A program made the translations under genes and the position numbers. Of a DNA stretch of 38,129 nt, positions 27,200 to 37,306 are shown in pieces. The DNA lies in the NCBI GenBank assembly GCA_945905835.1, contig CAMDQJ010000031.1:1-38129 (forward strand), given 5' to 3'. This DNA is from Asaia bogorensis. GTDB lineage: Bacteria; Pseudomonadota; Alphaproteobacteria; Reyranellales; Reyranellaceae. Within the stretch, counting starts at the first letter, position 1, and each line of letters starts with the position of its first letter. The notes beneath the pieces are model-generated. The model saw only the letters and a list, made by a program, of their open reading frames with translations. It had not been told where the DNA came from and did no database searches.

Positions 27200-27921
27200 C
27201 GAATAGCGGCCCACAACAGCGAGAGGCCAGAGACCAGCATCACGACTTCCAGCAGGCGCTGGAAGGTGGCGACGCTCAGCCGTTCGACAATGAGGCGCGC
27301 GGTGTAGGTGCCGGCCATGACCGAGGAGCCCGCGATCAGGCCCTTCAGCACGATATCGGTCGGCAGCGCGCCGAAGGTGCGGAAGGTGATGGCCTTGCTG
27401 ATGTAGAGGGCGAGCGAGCTTGCCGCCTCGGTGGCGATGAAGGCGCCCTTGACCAGCCCATGGGCGGTGAAGATGGGCACGCTGATGGGGCCGGTCGACA
27501 CCACGATGCCGGTCAGGAAACCGATGACGGCGCCGGCCAGAACGAGCAGCCAAAGGCCGATCTTGAAGTTGCGCGCGGCGAGCCAGCGCCGGCCGGGGAT
27601 CATGGCAAGGAAGAAGAGGCCGAGCGCTATGTCGACCGCCCGCTCCGGCAGGATCAGCAGGGTGCGCGCGCCGAGGGCGGCGCCGGGAATGCCGCCGGCG
27701 GCATAGGCGGCGGTGGCTCGCCAGTCGATCTCCTTCCACCATGAGGTGATTTTGGCGAAGTTCGACATCAGGGCGACGATCGCCATGATCGGAATGGCTT
27801 CGCGCGGGCCAAATGCGAAGACCAGTACCGGCAGCAGGATGATGGTGACGCCGGTGCCGACGATGCCGCTCAAAACGCCGGCGATGTAGCCGACGACAAG
27901 GACGAGGGCATAGGTCAGCAC
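27196..27921 (-). CDS. TSUP-family (TauE/SafE) membrane permease
   Basis: This is a membrane protein of about 241 residues with seven to eight hydrophobic segments and the TSUP repeat motif near its start (VVGYIAGVLSGIVGTGVTIILLPVLV), echoed at FLTGIVVSTGPISVPIF. The family exports or imports sulfur oxyanions and sulfonates, and other organic anions. I prefer GTG at 27921, four bases past the metH stop, because it starts just before the first membrane helix. An ATG at 27993 would extend it 24 residues into metH with a low-complexity Ser/Arg stretch. Its position as fifth gene after arsR-metF-metH-metH suggests co-regulation with methionine synthesis. Confidence 0.82.
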   Translation of the reverse strand: MLTYALVLVVGYIAGVLSGIVGTGVTIILLPVLVFAFGPREAIPIMAIVALMSNFAKITSWWKEIDWRATAAYAAGGIPGAALGARTLLILPERAVDIALGLFFLAMIPGRRWLAARNFKIGLWLLVLAGAVIGFLTGIVVSTGPISVPIFTAHGLVKGAFIATEAASSLALYISKAITFRTFGALPTDIVLKGLIAGSSVMAGTYTARLIVERLSVATFQRLLEVVMLVSGLSLLWAAIR

Positions 27922-27925
27922 AGGA

Positions 27926-30564
<2,639 letters not shown>

Positions 30565-30565
<1 letters not shown>

Positions 30566-31635
30566 CAGAAGAAGCTCGCTGCTTCCATGCCCGACAGCCG
30601 CAGCGCCGGGATCACCGACGGCTTCTGTCGTGGCTTGATGCCCCGCACGGCTTCGGCGACGGCGCGGATGTGCTCGGGCGTCGTGCCGCAGCAGCCGCCG
30701 ACGACGTTCAGCCAGCCGTTCTCGGCCCAGCCCTTGACCAGCTTGGCCGTCATGTGCGGCGGCTCGTCATATTCGCCCAGCTCGTTGGGCAGGCCGGCGT
30801 TGGGATAGACGCAGACCAGGCCGTCGACCTGCGGATTGAGCGCATTGACGTAGGGATGCAGCTCGGTGGCGCCGAAGCTGCAGTTCAGCCCCATGGTCAG
30901 CGGCTTGGCGTGGCGAACCGAGTGCCAGAAGGCCTCGACGGTTTGGCCGGAGAGATTGCGGCCGGCGAGATCGGTCAGCGTCATCGACACCATGACCGGC
31001 AGCTCTTCGCCGCGCGCTTCGGCGGCTTCGTCGGCGGCGACGATGGCGGCCTTGGCATTCAGCGTGTCGAACACCGTCTCGATCATGATGAAGTCGACGC
31101 CGCCATCGAGTAGCCCCTCGATCTGCTCGCGGTAGATGCCCTTCATCTCGTCGAACGAGACGGCGCGGTAGCCGGGATCGTTGACGTTGGGAGAGACCGA
31201 CAAGGTCTTGTTGGTCGGGCCGACCGCACCCACGACGAAGCGTGGCTTGGCCGGATCGCGGGCGGTGAATTCATCGGCGCAGGCGCGCGTGATCTTGGCG
31301 GCGGCGAGGTTGATCTCGCGCGCCATGCCGCTGATGCCGTAGTCGGCCTGGCTGATGGCATTGGCGTTGAAGGTATTGGTCGCCACCAGGTCGGCGCCGG
31401 CCTCGAGATATTTCGTGCAGATCTCGGTGATGATCTCCGGCCGCGTGATGTTCAGAAGGTCGTTGTTGCCTTTCTGGTCGTGGTTGCCAAGTTTACCTTC
31501 GAAGAGGCGGCCGGCGCGAAAGCCGTCCTCGTCGAGCTTGTAGCTCTGGATCATCGAACCGTAGGGGCCGTCCTTCACCAGGATGCGTTCCTCGGCAGCC
31601 TCGCGCAGCTGCCGGGCTTTTTCGGCGCGGGTCAT
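30565..31635 (-). CDS. metH: Methionine synthase MetH, N-terminal part (homocysteine-binding domain)
   Basis: This 356-residue homocysteine S-methyltransferase domain has zinc ligands Cys252 (LNCSFGA) and Cys315-Cys316 ([11 protein letters not shown]). N-terminal [18 protein letters not shown] and ATNTFNAN are the usual MetH N-terminal motifs. It activates homocysteine as a zinc thiolate for methylation by the cobalamin protein encoded next. The ATG at 31635 is chosen because it overlaps the metF stop as ATGA; a longer open frame to 31983 is only metF in another frame. Alone it could resemble a BHMT/MmuM-type methyltransferase, but the abutting C-terminal half of MetH makes the split-enzyme reading very likely. 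Confidence 0.95.
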
Positions 31636-32546
31636 TGCGGCCGCACTCCGAGCAGGTGGCAGATCGCGAACGTCAGGTCGGCGCGGTTCAAGGTGTAGAA
31701 ATGGAACTGGTCCACGCCCTCGCTCTGCAGGCGGCGGCAGAGGTCGCCGGCAACGGTGGCGGCGATCATGCGGCGGGTTTCGAGGTCGTCGTCGAGGCCG
31801 TCGAACAGGTCGGCCAGCCACGCCGGCACCTTGGCGCCGCACAGGCCGGCAATGCGCGTCACCGCCTGGAAGTTCGAGACCGGCATGACGCCCGGTACGA
31901 TCGGCGTGTTGACGCCGGCTGCCACGGCGCGGTCGCGAAAGCGCAGAAAATCGTCGGACTCGAAGAAGAACTGCGTGATGCAACGGTCGGCGCCGGCATC
32001 GACCTTGCGCTTAAGGTTCTCGAGGTCGGCCTTGGCGTCGGGCGAGTCGGGATGCTTCTCGGGATAGCCCGCGACGCTGATCTGGAAGTCGCCGATCTTC
32101 TTGAGGCCGGCCACCAGCTCGGCGGCATTGGCGTAGCCTCCCGGATGGGCGGTGTACTTGCCGCCCATGCCAGATGGCGGATCGCCGCGCAGCGCCACGA
32201 CATGGCGGATGCCGGCGTCCCAGTAGGCGCGCGCCACGTCGTCGATCTCGCCCTTTGTCGCGGCGACGCAGGTGAGATGGGCGGCCGGGTCGATGCCCGT
32301 CTTCTTCTTCAGGCTCACCACGGTGTCGTGGGTGCGCTGGCGCGTCGAGCCGCCGGCGCCATAGGTCACCGAGAAGAACGTTGGCCGAAGCGGCGCCAGA
32401 CGGGTCACGGCATCCCACAGGTTCTTTTCCATCGCCTCTGATTTGGGCGGAAAGAACTCGAACGACGCGCGCAGCCGCTGCGGCGCGCGGGCCGGGAACT
32501 CTGTTGCGGATGAACTGACGCTCAGCGGGCCAGTGTCGGGACTCAT
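31632..32546 (-). CDS. metF: Methylenetetrahydrofolate reductase MetF
   Basis: This 304-residue FAD-dependent TIM-barrel enzyme reduces 5,10-methylene- to 5-methyl-tetrahydrofolate, the methyl donor of MetH. Motifs are FEFFPPKSE with catalytic Glu30, FFSVTYGAGGSTR, HLTCVAATK, ALRGDPP, KVDAGADRCITQFFF, and the C-terminal FHFYTLNRADLT. An N-terminal extension of about 25 Ser/Ala/Arg-rich residues precedes the core. Its ATG overlaps the stop of the regulator gene (ATGA), and its own stop overlaps the metH start, so regulator, reductase and both synthase halves form one tightly coupled operon. Confidence 0.97.
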   Translation of the reverse strand: MSPDTGPLSVSSSATEFPARAPQRLRASFEFFPPKSEAMEKNLWDAVTRLAPLRPTFFSVTYGAGGSTRQRTHDTVVSLKKKTGIDPAAHLTCVAATKGEIDDVARAYWDAGIRHVVALRGDPPSGMGGKYTAHPGGYANAAELVAGLKKIGDFQISVAGYPEKHPDSPDAKADLENLKRKVDAGADRCITQFFFESDDFLRFRDRAVAAGVNTPIVPGVMPVSNFQAVTRIAGLCGAKVPAWLADLFDGLDDDLETRRMIAATVAGDLCRRLQSEGVDQFHFYTLNRADLTFAICHLLGVRPQ

Positions 32547-33592
32547 CGTAAGGCTCCGTGCGACAGGGAGGTGGTACGGCCGGGGCGGACGCCGAGCTCG
32601 CGCTCGCCGCGCCAGATGCCGGTCATGATGCGGCGGCCGGGGAAGTGGATGGGCTCCAGCGGATTGAGGCCGGCGCTGCGCAGCCAGCCCTGGACCTGGT
32701 TGTCGGCGAAGCCGAGATGGACGTGCGCGTGCTCGCGCTTCAGCTCGACGAGATCGTGCGGCGAGAAATCGACCACCAGCACGATGCCGCCGGGACGCAC
32801 GACGCGGGCGGCCTCGGCCAGTGCAGCCGCCGGATCGTCGGCGTAATGCAGGACGTGGTGGATGGTGACGACGTCGAAGGCGCCGGCCTCGAAGGGCAGG
32901 GCATACATGTCGGCCTGGCGGACGTCGGCATTGTCGATGCCGGCTCGGGCGAGGTTGGCGCGGGCCAGCGCCAGCATCTCGCGGCTCTGGTCGACGCCTA
33001 CCGCCTCTTCGACCTTGGGCGCCAGCACTTCGAGCAGGCGGCCGGTGCCGGTGCCGATGTCCAGAAGTCTGCGGGCGCCCACGGGGAGGTAATGGGCAAG
33101 CGCGCGTTCGATCTCGCGGTCGGCGACGTGCAGTGCCCGCAGTTCATCCCAGCGCTGGGCATTGTCGCGGAAGAAGCGGACGGCGGCGGTCTGGCGGCGC
33201 TGCTGCAGGGCCTCGAGGCGGGCGCGGTCGGCGGCGACGCGGCTATGCTTGGGATCGATGCGGCGGATGAACTCGCGCACCAGGGTGGCACCATCGCCCG
33301 CCGTTACCAGGCGGAAGCGGGTGAATTGCGCCTCGCGGAAGCGTTCGAGCAGTCCCGCCTCGACCAGGAGCTTGAGATGGCGCGATACCCGCGGCTGGCT
33401 CTGGCCCAGCACATGGACATAGTCGCTAACGGTCAAATCCTCGCGCGCCGCCAGCGCCAGGACGCGCAAACGGGTGTCTTCGGCGGCGGCCCGCAGGAGG
33501 GTCAGAAGCTGATCGATGGATGTTGTATATAAGCATATCGTTATATTAGCAAGTGCCTTAATCCCATGGGCCAGATGTGGCTGCTGCGCCAC
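32543..33592 (-). CDS. ArsR-family regulator fused to a SAM-dependent methyltransferase
   Basis: This protein has an N-terminal ArsR winged helix (SIDQLLTLLRAAAEDTRLR to about residue 105, recognition helix QSQPRVSRHLKLLVEAGLL) and a C-terminal class I methyltransferase domain (LLDIGTGTGRLLEVLAP near 173-190, then HHVLHYADD and VVRPGGIVLVVDF). Fusions of this kind next to methionine-cycle genes are known regulators responding to S-adenosyl-methionine or -homocysteine (SahR/SamR-type). It heads the metF-metH operon. The start is unsettled. GTG 33592 is the only canonical codon upstream of the winged helix, but it lies upstream of a promoter-like sequence and an operator-like palindrome that fall inside the frame. 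The homology start is near 33517, where the codon is ATC. Confidence 0.88.
   Translation of the reverse strand: MAQQPHLAHGIKALANITICLYTTSIDQLLTLLRAAAEDTRLRVLALAAREDLTVSDYVHVLGQSQPRVSRHLKLLVEAGLLERFREAQFTRFRLVTAGDGATLVREFIRRIDPKHSRVAADRARLEALQQRRQTAAVRFFRDNAQRWDELRALHVADREIERALAHYLPVGARRLLDIGTGTGRLLEVLAPKVEEAVGVDQSREMLALARANLARAGIDNADVRQADMYALPFEAGAFDVVTIHHVLHYADDPAAALAEAARVVRPGGIVLVVDFSPHDLVELKREHAHVHLGFADNQVQGWLRSAGLNPLEPIHFPGRRIMTGIWRGERELGVRPGRTTSLSHGALR
33524..33552 (-). promoter_or_regulatory. Candidate promoter of the arsR-metF-metH operon
   Basis: On the minus strand TTGCTA (33552-33547) and TATACA (33529-33524) are separated by exactly 17 bases, a standard sigma-70 layout with four of six matches in each box. 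The predicted transcription start would be near 33517, at or beside the first codons of the winged-helix domain, implying a leaderless or nearly leaderless message. There is no Shine-Dalgarno sequence here. The box positions are seen; their use is inference. Confidence 0.5.
33527..33546. promoter_or_regulatory. Operator-like palindrome for the methionine operon
   Basis: ATATAAGCATATCGTTATAT is a 20-bp inverted repeat with 8 of 10 base pairs symmetric (outer ATATAA/TTATAT, inner AT/AT; the GC/CG positions break symmetry). It fills the spacer between the -35 and -10 boxes and overlaps the -10, the classic place for a repressor. Its AT-rich sequence stands out sharply from the GC-rich surroundings. 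The ArsR-methyltransferase protein encoded here is the natural candidate to bind it and repress its own operon. Confidence 0.65.
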
Positions 33593-33733
33593 AGGCGGAA
33601 CAGGTTTAGCCTATGCACTTCAAACTGCAGTGTTCCTGTGCAACACTCCCTCCAAGCGCGGTGAAACAAGCCCGTTCAAGCATTTGGCCCCCGTGTTCAG
33701 GGAGGCCGGTCGCCCGCTCGAGGTTGGACGTCA

Positions 33734-34540
33734 ATGGCCGCAGGTATGTTTAAGTCGATGGCGGGCATGGTTCGCCACTCCGTCATTCTGGTCATGGTGG
33801 CTGGCGCCATGATGGCGGGATGCGCATCGACCGATACCGGGGCCTCCGAGCCCTGGGACCCGATCGAGACTCCCAACCGATTCATCTTCTCGCTCAACCG
33901 CGCCGTCGACGTCCTGTTGCTGCGCCCGATCGCCGTCACCTATCGCGACTGGGTGCCGCCGGGTGGCCAGCGCGGCGTGCGCAACGTGCTCGACAATCTC
34001 GGCGAGCCGGTCAACGCCATTAACGAAGTGTTCCAGGGCGAGCCGGGCCGCGCCATCACCTCGCTGGCGCGCTTTGTCGTCAACACCACCATCGGCATCG
34101 TCGGCATCTTCGACGCGGCGAGCGCAATGGGCATGCCGAAGTACAAGGAAGACGCCGGCAAGACCATCGGCATGTGGGCGGGCGTCCAGCCGGAGAATGG
34201 TGGACCCTATCTCATGCTGCCGCTGGTCGGTCCCTCGAATGCGCGCGACGCGGTCGGCCTGATGGCCGACTACGCCGTCGATCCGTTCCGCATCCTGACC
34301 TACGCGCTCAACATCGATGCGCTCTATTTCCAGGTGCCGCGCTCCGCCGCCACCGTCATCGACACGCGTTCGCGCACGCTGTTCGCCCTCGACGATCTCG
34401 AAAAGAACAGCGTCGACTACTACGCCGCCCTGCGCAGCGCCTACACCCAGCGGCGTGCCGACCTGATCCGCCAGAAGCACGAAAAGACCGACACCAAGGG
34501 CGAACTGGATCGTCGCGACAATCTCGCGTTGGTGCGCTAG
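33734..34540 (+). CDS. mlaA: MlaA/VacJ-type outer-membrane lipoprotein
   Basis: This is a 268-residue lipoprotein. A signal peptide ends in the lipobox M-A-G-C with the lipidated Cys30. The mature part has the MlaA signature: WDPIETPNRFIFSLNRAVD, then VPPGGQRGVRNVLDNLGEPVNAINEVFQGE, then NGGPYLMLPLVGPSNARDAVG. In the Mla pathway it sits in the outer membrane with a porin, removes mislocalised phospholipids from the outer leaflet and passes them to MlaC. The start at 33734 is followed by other possible Met codons (33746, 33758), all before the signal core. mlaC follows 34 bases later. The ABC components mlaFED are not in this window. Confidence 0.95.
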   Translation: MAAGMFKSMAGMVRHSVILVMVAGAMMAGCASTDTGASEPWDPIETPNRFIFSLNRAVDVLLLRPIAVTYRDWVPPGGQRGVRNVLDNLGEPVNAINEVFQGEPGRAITSLARFVVNTTIGIVGIFDAASAMGMPKYKEDAGKTIGMWAGVQPENGGPYLMLPLVGPSNARDAVGLMADYAVDPFRILTYALNIDALYFQVPRSAATVIDTRSRTLFALDDLEKNSVDYYAALRSAYTQRRADLIRQKHEKTDTKGELDRRDNLALVR

Positions 34541-34574
34541 AACTCCACTCCCTGAAGCCTCGAAGGAACGAACA

Positions 34575-35171
34575 GTGCTGCAGCTGACCCGTTGTCTTGC
34601 CCTGTTCCTTGCCGGCGTTGCCGCGGCGGGTTTCGCCCTGCCGGCGCTGGCCGCCGATCCGGCCCAGACCATCGCCACAGTGGCCACCGAGGCCGTCGAG
34701 ATCGTCAAGACCAAGACCGGCGCCGACCGTCAGGCGGCGTTTGCGGCCATGCTGCTGACCAGCTTCGACCTGCCCTACATGAGCCAGTCGGCGCTCGGTA
34801 CCTACTGGGCCAAGGCCAACGAGGAGCAGCGTACGCGCTTCCTCAAGGCCGCCGCGACCTCCGAGGCGCGGGCCTACAGCGAGCGCTTCGGTCAGTATGG
34901 CGGCCAGACGGTCGATGTCGGCCGGGTCGTTACCCGTCCCAACGGCATCTTCCTGGTCGACAGCAAGCTCAACCAGTCGAGCGGCAACCCGCCGATCAAG
35001 ATCGAATGGGAGCTGCAGGACCGCGGTGCGGGCCTGCGCATCACCGACGTCAAGGTCGAGGGCGTCAGCATGATCATGACCCGCCGCTCAGACTTCAGCT
35101 CCTTCATCGGCCGCAATGGCAGCGATGTCGAAGCCCTCATCAAGGAACTGGAATCCCGCGCCGGCCGTTGA
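34575..35171 (+). CDS. mlaC: MlaC-type periplasmic phospholipid-binding protein
   Basis: This 198-residue secreted protein has a cleavable signal peptide (ALPALA-AD, about residue 26) and the MlaC/Ttg2D fold features: FDLPYMSQSALGTYWAKANEEQRTRFLKA near 64-92, RVVTRPNGIFLVDSKL, KIEWELQDRGAGLRITDVKVEGVSM, and RSDFSSFIGRNGSDVEALIKEL at the end. MlaC ferries phospholipids between MlaA at the outer membrane and the MlaFEDB transporter. The start is GTG at 34575 with AAGGA upstream. The closely spaced mlaA-mlaC pair without the ABC genes is common in alphaproteobacteria, where mlaFED often lies elsewhere. Confidence 0.93.
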   Translation: MLQLTRCLALFLAGVAAAGFALPALAADPAQTIATVATEAVEIVKTKTGADRQAAFAAMLLTSFDLPYMSQSALGTYWAKANEEQRTRFLKAAATSEARAYSERFGQYGGQTVDVGRVVTRPNGIFLVDSKLNQSSGNPPIKIEWELQDRGAGLRITDVKVEGVSMIMTRRSDFSSFIGRNGSDVEALIKELESRAGR

Positions 35172-35269
35172 TTTGCCGGCCGGGCGTTCCCAGTTTAGAA
35201 TCGCGTCCAGGGAGGCGCGTCGTATCGAAACCGGCGGTTCAGGGACCGCTAGGCCGAAGGAGAAGCGCC

Positions 35270-36085
35270 ATGGATAGCGCAGCCAATAGGAACCAGGCCG
35301 AACCGCGTCAGGCTTCTGTCGACCCGGTCTGGAGCAAGATCCGCGAGGCCGCCCAGGCCGCCGCCGCAGCCGAGCCGGCTTTGGCCGGCCTGCTGCACGC
35401 CACCATCCTGAGCCAGCCTCGCTTCGAATCGGCGCTGAGCTACCACCTCGCCCGCCTCGCCGGCACGACCGAGGTGCCCGCCGCCCTGATCTGCCAGACC
35501 TTCGACGAGGCGCTGACCGCCGATCCGGCGATCGGGCTTGCCGCCCGAGCCGATATCGTGGCGGTGGCCGACCGCGATCCGGCCTGCACCTCGCATCTCG
35601 ACCCGCTGCTCTGGTTCAAGGGTTACCACGCGCTGCAGACCTACCGCGTGGCGCACTGGCTGTGGCTGAAGGGCCGCCAGCCGCTCGCACACTTCCTGCA
35701 GAGCCGGGCAAGCGCCCTGTTCGGCCTCGACATCCATCCCGGCGCCGTGATCGGCAAGGGCATCTTCATCGATCACGGCACCGGCGTGGTGATCGGCGAG
35801 ACCGCCGTGGTCGAAGACGGCGTCTCCATGCTGCACGGCGTGACTCTGGGCGGCACCGGCAAGGAACGCGGCGACCGCCATCCCAAGGTACGGCGCGGCG
35901 TGCTTCTGGGCGCCGGCGCCAAGGTGCTGGGCAATATCGAGATCGGCGCCTGCGCCAAGATCGCGGCCGGCAGCGTGGTGCTGGAATCCGTTCCGGCCGG
36001 CTGCACGGCGGCCGGCGTGCCGGCGCGCATCATCGGCTGCGTCGACGTGCCGGAGCCGGCGCTGGAGATGGACCAGCGGATTTAA
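35270..36085 (+). CDS. cysE: Serine O-acetyltransferase CysE
   Basis: This 271-residue serine acetyltransferase makes O-acetylserine from serine and acetyl-CoA, the first step of cysteine synthesis. The N-terminal helical domain contains LDPLLWFKGYHALQTYRVAHWLW. The left-handed beta-helix follows (GLDIHPGAVIGKGIFIDHGTGVVIGE). Catalytic Asp154 and His169 have the same 15-residue spacing as in the E. coli enzyme, and His204 (DRHPK) lies 35 residues on. The C-terminus lacks the long tail ending in Ile that binds cysteine synthase in enterics, though it does end in Ile271. AAGGAG precedes the ATG at 35270. The 98 bases upstream probably hold its own promoter. Confidence 0.95.
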   Translation: MDSAANRNQAEPRQASVDPVWSKIREAAQAAAAAEPALAGLLHATILSQPRFESALSYHLARLAGTTEVPAALICQTFDEALTADPAIGLAARADIVAVADRDPACTSHLDPLLWFKGYHALQTYRVAHWLWLKGRQPLAHFLQSRASALFGLDIHPGAVIGKGIFIDHGTGVVIGETAVVEDGVSMLHGVTLGGTGKERGDRHPKVRRGVLLGAGAKVLGNIEIGACAKIAAGSVVLESVPAGCTAAGVPARIIGCVDVPEPALEMDQRI

Positions 36086-36091
36086 TCGGCC

Positions 36092-36916
36092 GTGCAGCAC
36101 AAGTTCCGCGGCCTGGCTCTCCACACCTGGACGGTCGACACCACTCCGCTCGAAGGGGCTCTCGCAGCCGCCAAGGCCGGCGGCTTCGATGCGGTCGAGT
36201 TGCGGCGTGTCGACTTCACGCGCTGTCACGAGCGCGGCCTGTCCAACGCAGCGGTCCTCGATCTGGTGCGAACGAGCGGCTTGCCGGCGAGCGCCGTCGG
36301 CGTCGAATACGGCTGGATCTTCGCCACTCCCGACGACAAGGAACGCCTGTTCGCCTCATTCCGCGAGGCTTGCGTGAATGCCGTGGCGCTTGGCTGCGGC
36401 ATGACGATGAGCGCCATCGGACCGGGCGCGGCGAGCCTGGACGAAGCCGTCGCCAACATCCGGCGGGCGGGTGAGATCGCAGCGGGCTTCGGCCTGCGGC
36501 TGGCGCTCGAGTACCAGTTCCAGCATCCGATCGTGAGCAGCCTCGACATCCTGCGCGACCTGATCGCGCGCGCCGGGCGCAAGAACGTCGGCCTGTTGCT
36601 CGACGCCTATCACCTGCAGCGCGGCGGGCGGCCCGGCGGCAGCTTCGCCGAGGTGCCGGGCGCGGAGATCTTCTACGTCCAGTTCAGCGACGTGCCGGAT
36701 GCGCCGCCCAACGGGCCGCCGCCGACCGACCGTCTGCCGCCCGGCAAGGGCGTCGTGCGCTGGACCGATCTCTTCCGCATGCTCGCCGAGAAGAACTACG
36801 GCGGCTACATCAGCTACGAGGCGCCCAACGCGACGCAATGGCAGCGTCCCCCGACCGAGGTCGCGGTCGAGGGCGCGCAAGCCACCCGTCGCGCCCTGGC
36901 ACAGGCCTTCCCGTAG
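36092..36916 (+). CDS. Sugar phosphate isomerase/epimerase-like TIM-barrel protein
   Basis: This 274-residue xylose-isomerase-like TIM barrel (AP endonuclease family 2) has putative metal ligands Glu140 (LALEYQ), Asp171 and His174 (LLLDAYH) and Glu243 (YISYEAPN). Where a metal-binding His often stands near position 197, this protein has Gln (YVQFSD). Members include inosose isomerases and dehydratases, hydroxypyruvate isomerases and 3-keto-sugar epimerases; the substrate cannot be assigned. The start is GTG at 36092, six bases after the cysE stop, with only a weak ribosome-binding site, so it may be translated by coupling to cysE. Confidence 0.82.
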   Translation: MQHKFRGLALHTWTVDTTPLEGALAAAKAGGFDAVELRRVDFTRCHERGLSNAAVLDLVRTSGLPASAVGVEYGWIFATPDDKERLFASFREACVNAVALGCGMTMSAIGPGAASLDEAVANIRRAGEIAAGFGLRLALEYQFQHPIVSSLDILRDLIARAGRKNVGLLLDAYHLQRGGRPGGSFAEVPGAEIFYVQFSDVPDAPPNGPPPTDRLPPGKGVVRWTDLFRMLAEKNYGGYISYEAPNATQWQRPPTEVAVEGAQATRRALAQAFP

Positions 36917-36919
36917 CTT

Positions 36920-37246
36920 CTATGGGTGCGGTCCCCACGGCGCGGCGTTGAGCAGCTTCACTTCCTGCGTCATCACCAGCGGCCGGAACTTGGCGGCAAA
37001 GCCGTCGACGAACGCCGAATCGGCCATGACTGCCGCCCAGTGGGCGCGCCGCGCTGCGTCATCGGCGAATTTCCACAGATGGACGAGCTGGTTGATCGTG
37101 CCGGTGTCGCCCTGGAAGTAGCCGACGAGGTTCTTGGCGAAGCCGCCCTTGTCGAGCGCCGGGAAGCCGAACTGCTGATAGAGCTTCACCGCCTCGGCCA
37201 TCTTGCCGACATAGAGCGTGTAGGTCCTGAGTTCGTAGATCGCCAT
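36920..37246 (-). CDS. NIPSNAP-family protein
   Basis: This small 108-residue protein with the NIPSNAP ferredoxin-like fold starts YELRTYTLYVGKMAEAVKLYQQFGFPAL and includes NQLVHLWKFADDAARRAHWAAVM, both typical. GGGGAGG lies just upstream of the ATG at 37246. Bacterial members are often encoded beside catabolic enzymes, but their biochemical role is poorly known. It is convergent with the isomerase-like gene (3-base gap) and divergent from the SMP-30 gene, sharing a 60-base start region with it. Confidence 0.92.
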   Translation of the reverse strand: MAIYELRTYTLYVGKMAEAVKLYQQFGFPALDKGGFAKNLVGYFQGDTGTINQLVHLWKFADDAARRAHWAAVMADSAFVDGFAAKFRPLVMTQEVKLLNAAPWGPHP

Positions 37247-37306
37247 GTTCCGTGTCCTCCCCGTGGGTTGCTTCGGCTATTCTAGTCGAAGCCAAAGGGA
37301 GGTTTC

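Noticed and set aside
35155-35185. GCCGGC repeats around the mlaC stop as a terminator
   Set aside because: The short self-complementary hexamers give several weak foldings and are not followed by T-rich sequence.
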